Part shown: one piece after another, positions 33,901 to 45,800 of the stretch | Numbering within the stretch: position 1 is the first letter of the stretch | Layout of the letters: the number at the start of each line of letters is the position of its first letter | Origin: Lineus longissimus | Lineage: Eukaryota; Nemertea; Pilidiophora; Heteronemertea; Lineidae | DNA: 64,000 nt | Direction: 5' to 3' | Assembly (NCBI RefSeq): GCF_910592395.1 | Contig: NC_088313.1 | Span: forward strand, 16,198,437 to 16,262,436 | Translations under genes and position numbers: made by a program | Notes under the pieces: generated by a model | Databases searched by the model: none | What the model was told of the DNA's origin: nothing | What the model saw: the letters and a program-made list of their open reading frames with translations, nothing else

Positions 33901-35308
33901 CATTTACAGATAAGTTAATTGCACGATAACGCAATAACTTTTGGAGAAAACACATTTTGGATTGTCGCCAATGTGTACGTTTTAGTTAACTGTAAACCTC
34001 CCTCTTAGCCGTCTTATACTTGACAGTACATGTATGCGGCTTCGAAAAGTTTAGAATTACAATAAGTCAATACTCACTTGTTTGAAGAATGGCTTCGAGC
34101 ACATCAAACAGTAGATCGTGACTAGGGCGAAACTCGCTTGGGAGAGACATTGACAGCTTCAGGAAGACCTCAAGCGCGAGCTCTTCCTTTCGGGCCAAAT
34201 CCAACATGTAATTGTCAATCACTTTGCACACCACGTCGGGGATGCAGCGATCATTTTTGCACGCCTCTTCTGTAATCTCGCATATCAACTTTGCGGGCAA
34301 ACCGCTAAATTCATCGTTCGAAAATTTGTGCATGATCTGCGTTGCGAGTTTCATGAGGCTTGGCCGACATTTGCAGTTTTGATTGTCCGCAATCAGAAGA
34401 GATCTGATTGCCCAACGTGACGACGTCACATCCTCCAGTGGAGTGTCGTTTGGTAACTCGGGCAGTAACGAATCCAGCATGTTTCCCATCCTTTCATCAC
34501 CTAAATTTGGCTTCGTTTCCGCCTTTTCAGGTGTCCCGCCACATTTCTCTTCTTCGTCACCAGAAACAGAACTGTCGCCATCTTCACTCTCAGTTTCGTC
34601 GTCGCGAGGAGTTTGGCAACACTTTTCATTGTCTTCTGGGAACATGTGCTTGCCTATGTACCTGACGACTGCCAACGCCAGCGTCTTCGGCCAGACGACA
34701 CGTTCTTTTCCCGCCAGGATTAACTGGCGGAACAGGTCCAACGGAAGTTTCGAAAACTTGTCCATATGTGTATCATCATTACCATTGCTTTCTTGCTTAC
34801 TCCGCGGTGTCAAAAATTTAGTCGGAGGTTTCAACCAGATATGAACAACAGCGTCAATGCACCTTTGAACAATTTTCGCATTATCCGCAACCCGTCCCAG
34901 CTTGCAGCAGTGCAACAACAGGTCCACGACTCCAACGGGTGAGCGGGACAGTCTAGCAGACGTCAATACGTCATGAAGATACCTATCAGAAATCTCCGCT
35001 AAGTTTCCTTTTCCTGTCATCTGCAGGAATTCGGCCGCGCATCTCAGATAAACCACGTTCTCGGTCGTAATATCCACTTTTATGTTGTAACAGAAGTCAG
35101 CGACCAGTGCGAAAACTTGTGGTCCGCCGGGGAAGTTCGTGAGAGTGACATTGTCGTTCTCCGTTGGAGATCTAGCCAGCGCCTTGAAAAAGTCCGATCT
35201 GATGTAGAGTGGAAATTTGTGAAGTTGGTACTCCTTGTCGTCGACTATGACAACAATATCAGACAACTCTCCCGTGTCCCGAAACTTTGAGAAGTCCATG
35301 TTGTCCAT
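30959..35308 (-). CDS. BTB/POZ protein with an NPH3-like domain
   Basis: Three exons (35308-34078, 33396-32863, 31167-30959) join in phase to 657 aa. The start is the first ATG (MDNMDFSKF). Residues about 14-110 are a BTB/POZ fold (SDIVVIVDDKEYQLHKFPLY; TTENVVYLRCAAEFLQMT). The rest follows the plant NPH3 layout in order: a LPLDLFRQLI...WPKTLALAVVRYIG segment (~188-218), an acidic linker (~225-270), a helical repeat (~280-375), then LALEVFLKLSMSLPSEFRPS (~378-397), LSPEKKEELLGVLDFGRLG and AYDCELVPATYI, and a coiled coil (LRIELDSARAIIKLQEEDMK). Plant NPH3/RPT2-like proteins share these landmarks and act as CUL3 adaptors or membrane scaffolds in phototropism and auxin transport. An animal role is unknown; a CUL3 adaptor is the simplest inference from the BTB domain. 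The C-terminal 120 residues are Ser-rich and unique. The domain resemblance was judged from memory. Confidence 0.8.
32151..32167. repeat. short interstitial telomere-like run
   Basis: The sequence aaccctaaccctaaccc contains almost three CCCTAA units inside the BTB-NPH3 intron. It is too short to imply a telomere fusion and may be a repair insertion or chance. Confidence 0.6.
32608..32748. mobile_element. pogo/Tigger-like MITE, 141 bp, in BTB-NPH3 intron 2
   Basis: It is bounded by TA at 32606-32607 and 32749-32750. The left end is cagtggaacgtccctttgcg then gacacc; the right end is tatagagaggttctactg, its inverted copy. It has the same terminus family as 16748-17582 and no coding capacity. 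Confidence 0.75.
33547..33632 (+). repeat. dispersed ~80 bp repeat, copy B
   Basis: It starts tacactccggacacagtgga and continues ccggcctcgtc, with aatcaggatgacgcaatgga later, and ends gggagtcta. It lies in intron 1 of the BTB-NPH3 gene and is the best preserved copy with C and D. Confidence 0.75.
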
Positions 35309-38300
35309 TTTCTGTTTCGGCTAATCAGTCCATATAATTTATCTGACCTGGAAGGTATAAAATTAGAAATGATATTAAGTGGATTGATGGTCAACTCTAA
35401 ATATCGTGATATCTGCTCGACATGCACGTCTTACGAGTTGAGCCCTGTGTAGATGTGTGTCTTGATCTGAAAATCCCTATTGTCTCCGACCAATGCAGTC
35501 TCCCATCACATTGTCCTCATCTTGGCAACGACCCAAACAGTGTTTAACATTGCATTGTGACTCCGATTGGAATGCGACGGTTCGAGTATGCCGTCCTTAC
35601 CGTACGTCGTTGCCTTGGAAATGGTACACGGATCCTAGAAAGTAGTGTCTCCTGTCCGAAGACAAGAATAGAAGCGCACCAGATCAGCACTTGGCAAGTC
35701 CAACTGAACGCTCTCTCAGTGAAGACGGGCGAATATTCTGCGTCAAAATATTCAAGTGTGGACATAGTAAAATCAGAAACCACACTGAAAAGTCTTTCTC
35801 AAGGCCTTGATGTTAAGGCCTACCTGGTAAATATGGTGACATCTTAAACATGCAGAGCGACTCATTTAGTATGTACTTTCGCTATAGGTAGGGAACAGGC
35901 TTTATTTGCTGAGCAATCCAACCCGTAACGAGCTTACAAAGGCGAAAGATCTGCCAACAACCCGCAAATTTTGCCCGGACAGGTCCAAGTATAAGACCGT
36001 ATTCCTAAATGGACGTAAATAGCCGATCGAATGAAAACAACTTTATCGGCTTTAAATGGGACCGAATGTATATGCACACCCATGCCTCTTAATTTGACAA
36101 AGATTGTGATCTACTACTCGATATGACATGGAACCATGCCAAGTTTACCCCAGGGCTCGTGATTAATTTGATTGTGACAATTCATATCATGATATACAAT
36201 AGAGATGTGAAAACTAAAATAGGCGTTATCGGACAAGATATTCATGATGTCCACCGTTAATTCCACAAAAATTATTATAAGCGCAAAACTATTTCATTGA
36301 CATCTTTGATAAACGTCTTCAACCTGGCATGGTTGCGTCGCATACACATCTTACTTTGAATTGGGTCCGGAGCAGACGGCCTTTTCCGCCCCGATATGCT
36401 CTTGTAAGACCTACTGTCGTGGGTGTGTAGCGGAGGATAAATTTCAATATTGACAGTCACCGCGATTGATGACATGCAAGAATGCAACGATTTAACTCAA
36501 GTATTGACATTTGACTCGAAACGTTATGGACAAGCCCTGGGTACGCGACTCGCTCAAATAGGTTTATCGATCATGATAACATAGAACCTTGCCCAAGACC
36601 AGCGCAATCTAACCCAAACACTCATGCTTAGTGCGATTTCTCATCATAAACGTTGAATTTAATTAGTGGTGACCTGCTGGTTTCGATATTGGTCGATAAC
36701 TTGGTTGGGTGGGTCCACGAAGACGTCTTCACCATAGATTGTGCTTTGAACATACAATCAACGGACAACCTCTAACGACAGCGGCGACCTGGGAGCGGTG
36801 ATTCCCTTGGGAACCAATGCCCTATGTTGTGCGATGAAATTAATACATGTATGTGTTCAACTTTGATGCGCTTACTAAGATTCCTGAACCAGAGTTATAT
36901 CGGCGACACACTGCTTCCGATGGACTTCCAACTGGCAGCTATTATCTACAGCCAACCTTGCTGATGAAATATTCACTGAATGAACCCAGAATAGTCCATC
37001 AATATTGTGGGTTTTGAGTTCCCCTGGGATTCGACCACAACCGTTTAGATGTGCAATCGATGGAGTAACAATATTGCTGTATGGCATTCCCAAGGGTACA
37101 ATCTGCCGTAAATACACGCGAGAGACTGACTGCTCTCACCCCCAGGATACAGATCCTTTGTGAAAGCATCCCAGACTCCCAGACAATGGGAAATCTCCGC
37201 CGTGTCAAGCATACTGGCAATGCACATTAGATCCGAGGACAATGCCATGATTGCACTTTTTTTTAAAAACGAATGGACACTTCCCATGAGCAAAGGGTAT
37301 GGGTAAGACAAAAGGGGAGTGGTTTGGGGCATTTTCGTCAGACACGACATCGATACGGCTACTCACCAAGATTAAGACACGTTGCTCAGAGTTGCCTCCA
37401 AACTAGAAAGATTACGACAGGAAGGGTAACAGCTTAACGAAAATATTGTCCTTGCCATCGTCTGGCCGTGTAAGGGTGAACATTGGAATGATGTTGAACT
37501 GATACGGACCAATAAGTCCAGCAGAAATCCTGCCGAAGTATCAAAGCCCCCTGTAGCCTGGTAGCAAGCACATTGAAACGCTTTATATTGTTGTACATGT
37601 ATTTTAAATTGAGAAATAATCAAGTCGTGTATTACCGTCTGTCCCCAAAATACTAACGGATCAAACGTCAAATCGGTCCGCATAGAAAAGAGGCTCTCGC
37701 TGAATATGACCCGTAAGATGTCCACGAATAGTCTCTGCAACTTACCATGCTTACTTACCATGCTTACTGTTCTGTTGAAAGATACCTCATATGCGACATG
37801 GCTATCCTTCATATGCGCTTGGTCCTCCATACGCTGTCAACCCAAAGATTACCTTAATGTCTCTTTACGAAATAAAGAATGCAGCACAATCCCTTCACTT
37901 CACACGATGTTGCAGCTACGCCCTGTGGCTGTGCTCTGAATGCGGGGACAAAACCCATAATTCATCCCCGCGGATCCGATACACTTGTTTTCTCAGTTCA
38001 TAATACTGACGTCTCTGCTGCAGCGTGTTCGCCGCTATTGTCCTCGATTGTGTCAGCGATGGAGACTGCATGGACTAGTGTGATCCGCCGCGTAGGCCAG
38101 ATTTAAAAAAATTTATTCGTGTGGGAGAACCCTGAACGAAAGTGGACATAATACCTTCGGTCTATCATATGGGTCAGATTCGTGGGTCAGATGCACTTTT
38201 GAAGAACGATCCTGTCAGAAGACCGCATAGTTGATATTTTGCAAATGGAGCCTGCAGTGGTGTACTAGATGGGATGAATGGTTGTCATAAATCAAGATTT

Positions 38301-38440
38301 AACCATGGTTTTTGTAACCATGGAATTCTACTTCAATCCGTCCGATAACGCAGCCTGTTGAACAGCCGTGTTTGTAAAAGCAAAGATTGGTCTGTCGCTG
38401 TACTTTGGTTGTGAAAAAGGACCTCCATGACATCATAGCA

Positions 38441-38521
38441 TAGACTCCTATGCAGTCCAATTTGTCACCCTGATAGTATTTCTGCGACAAGACGAGGCCG
38501 GTCCACTGCGTCCGATGTGTA
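38441..38521 (-). repeat. dispersed ~80 bp repeat, copy C (inverted)
   Basis: Read on the minus strand it begins tacacatcggacgcagtgga, continues ccggcctcgtc, and ends gcataggagtcta. Only about 350 bp separates it from copy D in opposite orientation. Confidence 0.75.
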
Positions 38522-38872
38522 CCATGGCAGGGCCTGCCTCTATTTTCTCTACCGTCCTTATTATAGCGCATTTGAAGAAATAGGAAGTTCAGTTGGAATA
38601 ATTATAAGTGTCTTCTGATATGGAACGCGCTAACCTGATTGTTCCTCATGAATTTGTGCCCTGCTATAAATAACTGTCGTCAGGACAGGCAGGTGGACCC
38701 CCTTCTATCTGGGTGCTAATCATATCGGGTAGCCCTCCCGACATCCTAAGTAAGTGGTCTTTGGTTTAAATGTGGCAGCTAGCTGTGCTGACGTCTTGAG
38801 GGGATTTGTGTCCAGGCCAAACTGCACACTTCACATGATGTGACGAGTTGGCATCATTGAGGTACATTCCGG

Positions 38873-38947
38873 AGGCAGAACACCAGCCTCGTCTCTCACA
38901 TAATAAGATCCCATTAGGATGACGCAATGGACTGTCCCGGGAGTCTA
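38873..38947 (+). repeat. dispersed ~80 bp repeat, copy D
   Basis: It begins tacattccggaggcagaaca, continues ccagcctcgtc, has ttaggatgacgcaatggact, and ends cgggagtcta. Its first part is more diverged than that of copy B. Confidence 0.7.
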
Positions 38948-39960
38948 TCTTGAGGTAGTTCCTTTGAAATTCAGTTTTATGGTTAAGCAATGCATTGTTC
39001 ATGAAGGGGCAGGTTCCATGACTGACTCATTGATTATCCTTCAGAAATCTTGCTACGATATTTAGATCAACAACTCTTGTTGTTGTTTTTCTCGGCTCAT
39101 TTGACATCCTTGACTCGATGAACTGGGTCATGTCTAGGTTTCATGAAAATACAGTCACGTAATTAGGTTATCATCATTTCACGATGATTGCCATCGATTT
39201 TATGCGTTGACCGATACATACGCAGTATGTAATTAATGAAAGGATCGCTGGAGGAAGTACAAGCCGGACAAGTGAACACTCTCAGAGGATAGAGGTAATT
39301 ACTATAAGGTTTGACAGGCATTGCATGAGAGCAGAGGTATTAAAGGAAAATTAGGCAGGAGCTGGTAGGCCTCTGCGCATTTAGGGGACGTGATTGTGTT
39401 TCATAAATTTATTTCTCATACAAGTGTCAATAGTTACGATGTACCGTGAGATAATAGGAGAGATCCCTTTCGGTGCTTCGTGTAACTTAATCTTGGTATT
39501 GCCTTTATTCGCTGTCTCCCTTTAAAGACGCAGTCCGCCTCTTAAGTGCTTAAACTTGGGTGGCCAATAGAATTACCTTAACACAGTTTCTTCTTTTGGG
39601 TAAGACAGTGTTCTTTCAGCAGATATGACAACGATGATAACGAAATTACTGACATCTTGATTCCAAAACGATCCAGTGCAACTGGTTGTGACATTGTCTT
39701 CATTAGAGCTTCGCATGTCAAAATCTGCCAGGCAAATCATACCTGGTAGGCCTACCGTTTTCAGGTGCCTCTCATTGTTCGGACACAACATCTCCTTGAA
39801 CCTTGGAACATGTGGTCTTTTAGTCTGAATACGGTTGGCGGAAAATGGTAGACGTCAACAAATCGTACTCTGTCCTGACGACCTTTAAGAGTTTTCATTT
39901 CAATACTTTACTCGGTTAATTGTTATACAGTTTGCTTGTTTTCACTTTAGCTAAACAAGA

Positions 39961-40728
39961 ATGAGTGTGACTCCTGGTGTGCCCCCAAAGTCTAATAATG
40001 CTGCAGATAAACGTTCCGAAGACCACAAGGAGTCTTCAAGTCCGAGCCAACGTGAGGAAGCCGAAGCATGTCCTCTGACAAAGGAATGTAATCTGCCTGC
40101 TGCTGACATTGGTAACAAACAGGGTCAGGACCACCGGGGATGCCCTGTGGTCCAACATGGGAGCTGTCATCAAACACATGAACAGCCTACTGGAGCTGAC
40201 AGTGTAGTTGAGGGAGTAGATGGCAGTCGCCAACACCAACCAATAGTCACAAGCAACAAACATTTGGACCAGAGGCAGGCAAGGAAGGACATTGATCCCA
40301 ATGACCAAGAAGGGTCTTCTCATACCCACCAGCATGGGCACCCAGGAGTCGCATCTTCTGCCGAGAGCCAAGACCAAGAAAGCAGAAAGCCCTCCAGAAA
40401 AAGTGATCACAAGGACAGAAAGGCATCTGGGACGAGTCAAGGGGAAAAAGAAGGCAGGAGACCATCCAGAAAGAGTCAAGATCAGGATGGCAGAAGGATA
40501 TCCAAAAGCAGTGTCCATGGTGACAAAGAGGGAAGGCGATCTTCAAGGACAAGTCAAGGGCAAGATGGCAGACGGACATCTTCAGGAGCTAGTCAACATG
40601 GCCGGAGAGTGTCAGGGGCAGCCTCTGGATTAGAGGTAATGGCCGAGCTGGGCAACTCCAAGGACAAGCCACATCGTACGGTCGACGACTTAAAGAAGGG
40701 AGGTTGGGGTAGACTGAATTCTCTTTGA
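39961..40728 (+). CDS. disordered basic protein with five RRxS sites
   Basis: An intronless frame of 255 aa starts at the first ATG, 10 bp after an acceptor-like site (ttcactttag), so a non-coding 5' exon is likely. I did not recognise the family. The protein has no hydrophobic core: it is rich in Ser, Gln, Asp, Lys, Arg and Gly. Residues ~135-220 are an imperfect repeat of SQ-x-x-DGRR-x-S type, with basophilic kinase motifs RRPS (Ser169), RRIS (181), RRSS (195), RRTS (207) and RRVS (218) spaced 11-14 residues apart. Such RRxS sites suit PKA or related kinases. The C-terminal ~35 residues (ELGNSKDKPHRTVDDLKKGG, then WGRLNSL) look more constrained and may be a binding motif. The composition makes a true coding region likely, since the frame is long and its purine-rich repeat is kept open, but homology is needed. 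Confidence 0.6.
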   Translation: MSVTPGVPPKSNNAADKRSEDHKESSSPSQREEAEACPLTKECNLPAADIGNKQGQDHRGCPVVQHGSCHQTHEQPTGADSVVEGVDGSRQHQPIVTSNKHLDQRQARKDIDPNDQEGSSHTHQHGHPGVASSAESQDQESRKPSRKSDHKDRKASGTSQGEKEGRRPSRKSQDQDGRRISKSSVHGDKEGRRSSRTSQGQDGRRTSSGASQHGRRVSGAASGLEVMAELGNSKDKPHRTVDDLKKGGWGRLNSL

Positions 40729-42825
40729 ATGCACCTTTTAAGTCTCAGCTACCATTGGAATCGGAGTGCTCTTCTGATGAACTTTGAGCAATGCAAGAAC
40801 TGAACTCTTTGTGCACCACAACCAGCATACGGTGGGTTATGGCCTTCAAGGTGCAAGGTTGAACATTTCATGTACTCGGGAGATAATGACATTGGAACTT
40901 TAACAAGACAATTTATATAGCAATGGAATTTATTATTTTTACATGTACTGCATGAGGAAATATTGTATATATTACAATACATACACTTGGATTACAACCA
41001 TTGGCCTCGAGTCATTATGACTATAAGCATTAGGACCAAAATTACTTCAAGACCGCACAGCCATCATTTTTTCAACTCCCTAACCATTCCTTCCAAGTCC
41101 GAGGTTAAGTGATGGAAGATGTCTCATCACCAAGAACAAAACTAGACATGATGTAATCTTTGTTATAACACAGCCAAAATGTCACTTTTTAACTCCCCCA
41201 GGTATAACATTGTGATACAGATGACAGAGATGTAAAAAAAATTACCAGATATCGCAAAATTCACCTTAGTTAATTTGTAACCCCATGGTAATTGTGGTGG
41301 CAAATCACTTGCTCATCAATTCTGCTTCTGCAACCAACAATATTTTAAAGCTACATGTATACAAGACATGTATATTAGTGGGCTTACCTTGATAATGCTA
41401 GTTCAACAACTCTTCACAGACAGTCATACAGGGGGTCCCAAAAAGAAGCGTGTACTCCCCACACACAAACCTGACCGGAGTGTATGGTGGTGTGATCAGA
41501 CACCTCCAACAACTGATTCATATCTAGGACCAACTACCTTTGGTTTTTGATAAGTCTACACTCTTTCTGGGACACCCTGTAGAAAAGTTTGAGGTATTTA
41601 CAGTTTGGACAATGAAAGCAACATTTAGAAAGACGAAGTGGATAATCTTGCACAAAACTTATAAAATATCACCATCATGAAAAACAGATGCAAGCTGGTT
41701 TTGTAAAAATTAGTTAGAGGTGAAATCACCAGAACCCTGGTTGATCTTCTAGTAAAAGGACGAAGCTGATTGAAGATTCTTACAACCCATTGATGGCAAA
41801 ATAATTGTCTCTAACAACCCAGCTTGTAACTTGTAATAAACTATTTGCTACTCAAAACCAAAGGAGAACTACACAATTTGAGGATATTTCTCGAATAGCC
41901 TCGATAAGATGTCTTTGTGGCAAACATGGCCATGATGAAGAAGAGTCCTTAGAATTTAAGAGGCTAACTATAAGAGTATTGCACATCAAACAAAACGCAA
42001 CAAGTATTTGGTCATGGGCAAACAAAACACACGGATTGTCATAGCACCAAAGAGTCGCAATTATCTTCCTTAATTGCAAGTTTACTATACAAGGAAGGCC
42101 GGCAACTTATATAGATTGACGCTGAACTCAGAACTGCTGTCTATGGTTTTGACAGTATGATGCTGTATTTCAATTCAAGTCAAAACTAAAAAGTGTTGAA
42201 TAACAAATTTCTTAGTTCCAGTAATGTTGTCATTGGTTCCCCAACTTTGCACGTGATCATCTGAGATATAGCACAATGCCACACTTTAATCAGTAACGGC
42301 TCCTTTAGAGAGAATATAAAGCACTTTTAGGGAACAAGAAGAGAAATGTTCAAGACATTTTGAGCTCAGCAAATTGCATACTGCCAACTCCATAGCCACA
42401 GAAATTTGAGTCTGCATCAAAAAAATAAAATTGTCAATAGCAAGTTGCTCACAACTTAAGCTGGGCAACCCAATTAGTCTGTGGCTTCCTCATATCATGG
42501 AAAACGGACAGCTCCAAAAATTCATCACCTCATGTGACTAAAAATAAACCACAAATGCACAGAGTGCCACTTGGCACATCACAGTAAATTGCCCAAATCT
42601 GTCGAGCATGATGGAGACCTTATCTTACTCAATCAGAGCATTTGCCTCAACAAATCATATCAAAGAACCTAACCAAGTCACAGCACAGCTCCTACGTGAT
42701 GAGCTTCATATTTGGCCTCTTTGTTCAGAAAACATTAACATGCTGATAGCAGGCTGAAGTTGAAGACAGCCATATACATATCTTGGCAGACGAGGACTTC
42801 AAATGGTGATCTGTTCCACGCTGCA
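40729..42825. other. convergent intergenic region with probable 3' UTRs
   Basis: No exon was found. The upstream plus-strand gene and EXOC6 (minus) end towards each other here, so part of this is probably untranslated sequence. A 151 bp mariner-type MITE lies at 41429-41579. Confidence 0.45.
41429..41579. mobile_element. mariner-type MITE, 151 bp
   Basis: The left end cagggggtcccaaaaagaag is the near reverse complement of the right end (ctttctgggacaccctg). TA dinucleotides flank both ends (41427-41428 and 41580-41581). The terminus agrees with the CAGGGTGTCCCA-type ends common to mariner-derived MITEs. There is no transposase. Confidence 0.75.
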
Positions 42826-45800
42826 TCAGCTGTGTGGACCTGTCCCATTTGAAGCGGCCAAGCTACGTAACTGTTTGAGAACTGTCTCTAGTAACCGTCT
42901 CTTGTCCTTCTCCTTCTGTTTAAGGGAAGTGAAGATGTTCTTCTTCTTGTCTGCATCTCGCATCCTGAAAGGGAAGAGTTAGAACTTACGATGGCATTCA
43001 ATAAGGCAACTGGTGTGTGGTTGATTTTCATTGCAAGAAAATTCACAACCTACTCCCAAGTAAAATGTCACTCTAGGAAGTCGAATTCTACTCCCCCACT
43101 GCATACAGCAGAGCACATGAAGATCGACATGGCCCCTTTCGCACTCATCATCCCTCTGTTTTCACTCTAGCCTAAATATGTTGTCTGAGGCTCTAGTGAG
43201 CTGGCAAAGCAATATAAACAGAGGACTTACTTTTCTAACAGCGTAATGGCAATGTTTGGATGGACTCTGACGTATTTACTATTGGGTTGTCCGTAGTCGG
43301 CAAGATAAGTTGACCAGTCCCAGATCAGGAACAGATCTAACAACTGGCGAAGATCTGCAAAGGCTAGGAGTAGCGTGTCCCGGAGTCCACGTACTGGCTC
43401 CGAGTTGGCATATTCTGGAAGAGAAAGATAAGGATTTCATCAACACATCGAACTCAACAACCTTGAGTACATACTTTGTCCTCCTTTTACTTGAGAAACC
43501 AATCGAAGCAAAGTCAATTTGAAAATATCTTGAAAAACTTACGTTCACACTGCATCAGGTCTAAGTTGAGCTGTTGCAAGGCTCCACTTGTTATGTGTCG
43601 GATATCGGGATCGATCAGAAATTCTAGAAACTTCTGTGCGATATATTTGCATGAAGACATGCATGCGGTCTGCGCGACCTTTGGCTGAAAATGAGAGGTT
43701 GACGAAGTTAGTGTGCTGGCTGGTGGATTTTGGCTGAATACTAGAAAAGGATTGGCAGCTGCGCATCCAGGCTGATCAGAGATACTTGTCAGATTTATCC
43801 AAAATGGGGAAAAACTAGTTTTTCCGGAAAGATGAGTGTAACCTACCGGTAGATTTGTGAAGGATAAGAACATGCTTTCTAAGAACGCTAGAAGGTCCAT
43901 CACATAGCCGCTGGCATGGCCTTTCGATTCTTGTAATGTCCAATCATAGGTGGCTGAAATAAAAGGATATAAGACAGTTACATTAACAGGCATGGAAAAG
44001 ACTCTGATATCCGCGTGCTAATACATTTCTGGAAAGACCATATCTGCACACCTGGTCAGGTGGTGGCTGGCTGCTTCTGCGACCAGGGCTATGTGGTTAT
44101 TTGCTGGACTGAAGGAGACAATGCCAAGTTCAGTGACTAACTTGTCATGAACCCAACCCTGCAACTGTGGCTCTACACTTTGCCCGAGCTCCTCCTCAGT
44201 AAGAGACTCACCTAGATCCAAGAATTCGTCTATCTTGGTGTTGAGTGCTCTATAGATCTGTGCCTCGGCCTCGCTGCGCGAATCTTTAAACATGGAAGTC
44301 CCGTGCAACCGAGAGAGGTGAACACCGTCTTTCTCAGCACTGAAATGTCAACAGATTTACTGATGAATTACTTTGCAGGACATGATACTCTTGACTTGAC
44401 TTGGAGTTAGGAGACATTCATCCAGTATGTATGTAACAAGGGGGGGGGGGCATTTATATATCTTAGGTCCATTTTGCATACTTTGTTTGTGTGTGGGGGG
44501 GGGATTGAATGGACGATTTGAAATCAAGGAAACTGTGCGTACATACCGATACTAAATAAACGACCTCTTACGGTTTAAACACAGGAAGATTTGTGAGGAA
44601 ATGCTGTACTGTTACAACAGTAAATCACTAAACCAGTTACTTGTGTATATATGTGTACATAGCGTTGACACAAAGTTCAGAAGACAACCTATACTTCAAG
44701 AACAACAGGAAGATAAATCTGTAGGCCTATTTATTTTCATGCACAAACAATGTTACTGCTGTTTGACTGTGCAAAGCATTAAGCTTTTAGCACTACATGT
44801 ACATGCACATAGCCAACACTGAGCGTGTTGACCGAGTGGTTTGTTAGCTTTGGATGCCATACAGACATACATGAATGTTAAAAAAGTTAGTGCATTCGAA
44901 CAGCTGGGTGAAGCGAACGTATGATAATATGGTGTTCATCCAGCATGACATCTCAAACATGCAATTAGTTGAAAGCTTGTGTGATGTGTTGGCTGACAGT
45001 GTGTCATCAATGACACATCAAATATGGCATGCTGTGAGAAATGCACCGCAATTACCAGCATTGGTAACACACGAGATCTGAAGAGCCTGCATCATTTCGT
45101 CATATTTCCCAAAATAAAGTCAACCACTGTATTAACTTTCCAAACATCAGGATAGGACATAGCTCACACGGTACGATTTAAAACAGATACCATGTGACAT
45201 GAAAATAAGGATGGACCAGAATGGTGTAGGATTACAGGCATGCATTGAGTTAATGAAGTTAGTTCTATAGACATCATTCACAAAAAGGATGTTAACCAAC
45301 AAGACCATTTGGAAAATAGCTCCTTACAAGAAAGTACCGTTGAAGCCTTTTTTACACAAGACAAACATGTGAGAATATACTGTAAATTTTTAAAACATGA
45401 AAATACATGTAGGCACTTTTGAAGAGTTAATTTTGATAAAAGTTGACTTGTTCAAACATCAAAATATCTTGCTTGAAAGTCCGATAAACCTGTACTTGTA
45501 TTCGGATGGCAATTTTGATCTTGCAAGCGCTAAATTATGTGCACCATGCAATTGGACCGACACCTGTTACAGGTGATGTTAGCGAGCCATTCAGTATTAC
45601 AGCCAAGTTAGAGACAACACAGTTATTGGGAGTTTAGTCAGCACACCAGTGAAATTTGAATCACTACCTTTGCCACTGTGTTTGCTGTTTTTTTATACTG
45701 AAAAAATATGTGAAGCTTTAATTATGAATACATATAAGAGTTCCTCGACTTAAGGTACCGGTAAACAGATATAGGTACTCTAAATAGTGGTAACAATGTT

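Larger units (their letters stand above)
35309..39960. other. intergenic region, no gene supported
   Basis: It includes the BTB-NPH3 promoter side and two copies of the dispersed repeat. Several short frames (for example on the minus strand at 37372-37830 and 37045-37350) have no recognised family, no clear splice context and frequent stops in neighbouring frames. A region of ancient decayed gene sequence is possible but not shown. Confidence 0.45.

Noticed and set aside
37045-37830. Minus-strand frames of 101 and 152 codons resembling membrane protein fragments
   Set aside because: Hydrophobic stretches suggested a decayed receptor gene, but no conserved motif or intact frame could be found.
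43514-43993. 159-codon minus-strand frame across two EXOC6 exons
   Set aside because: It is the two real exons read through their intron; the spliced model explains it fully.
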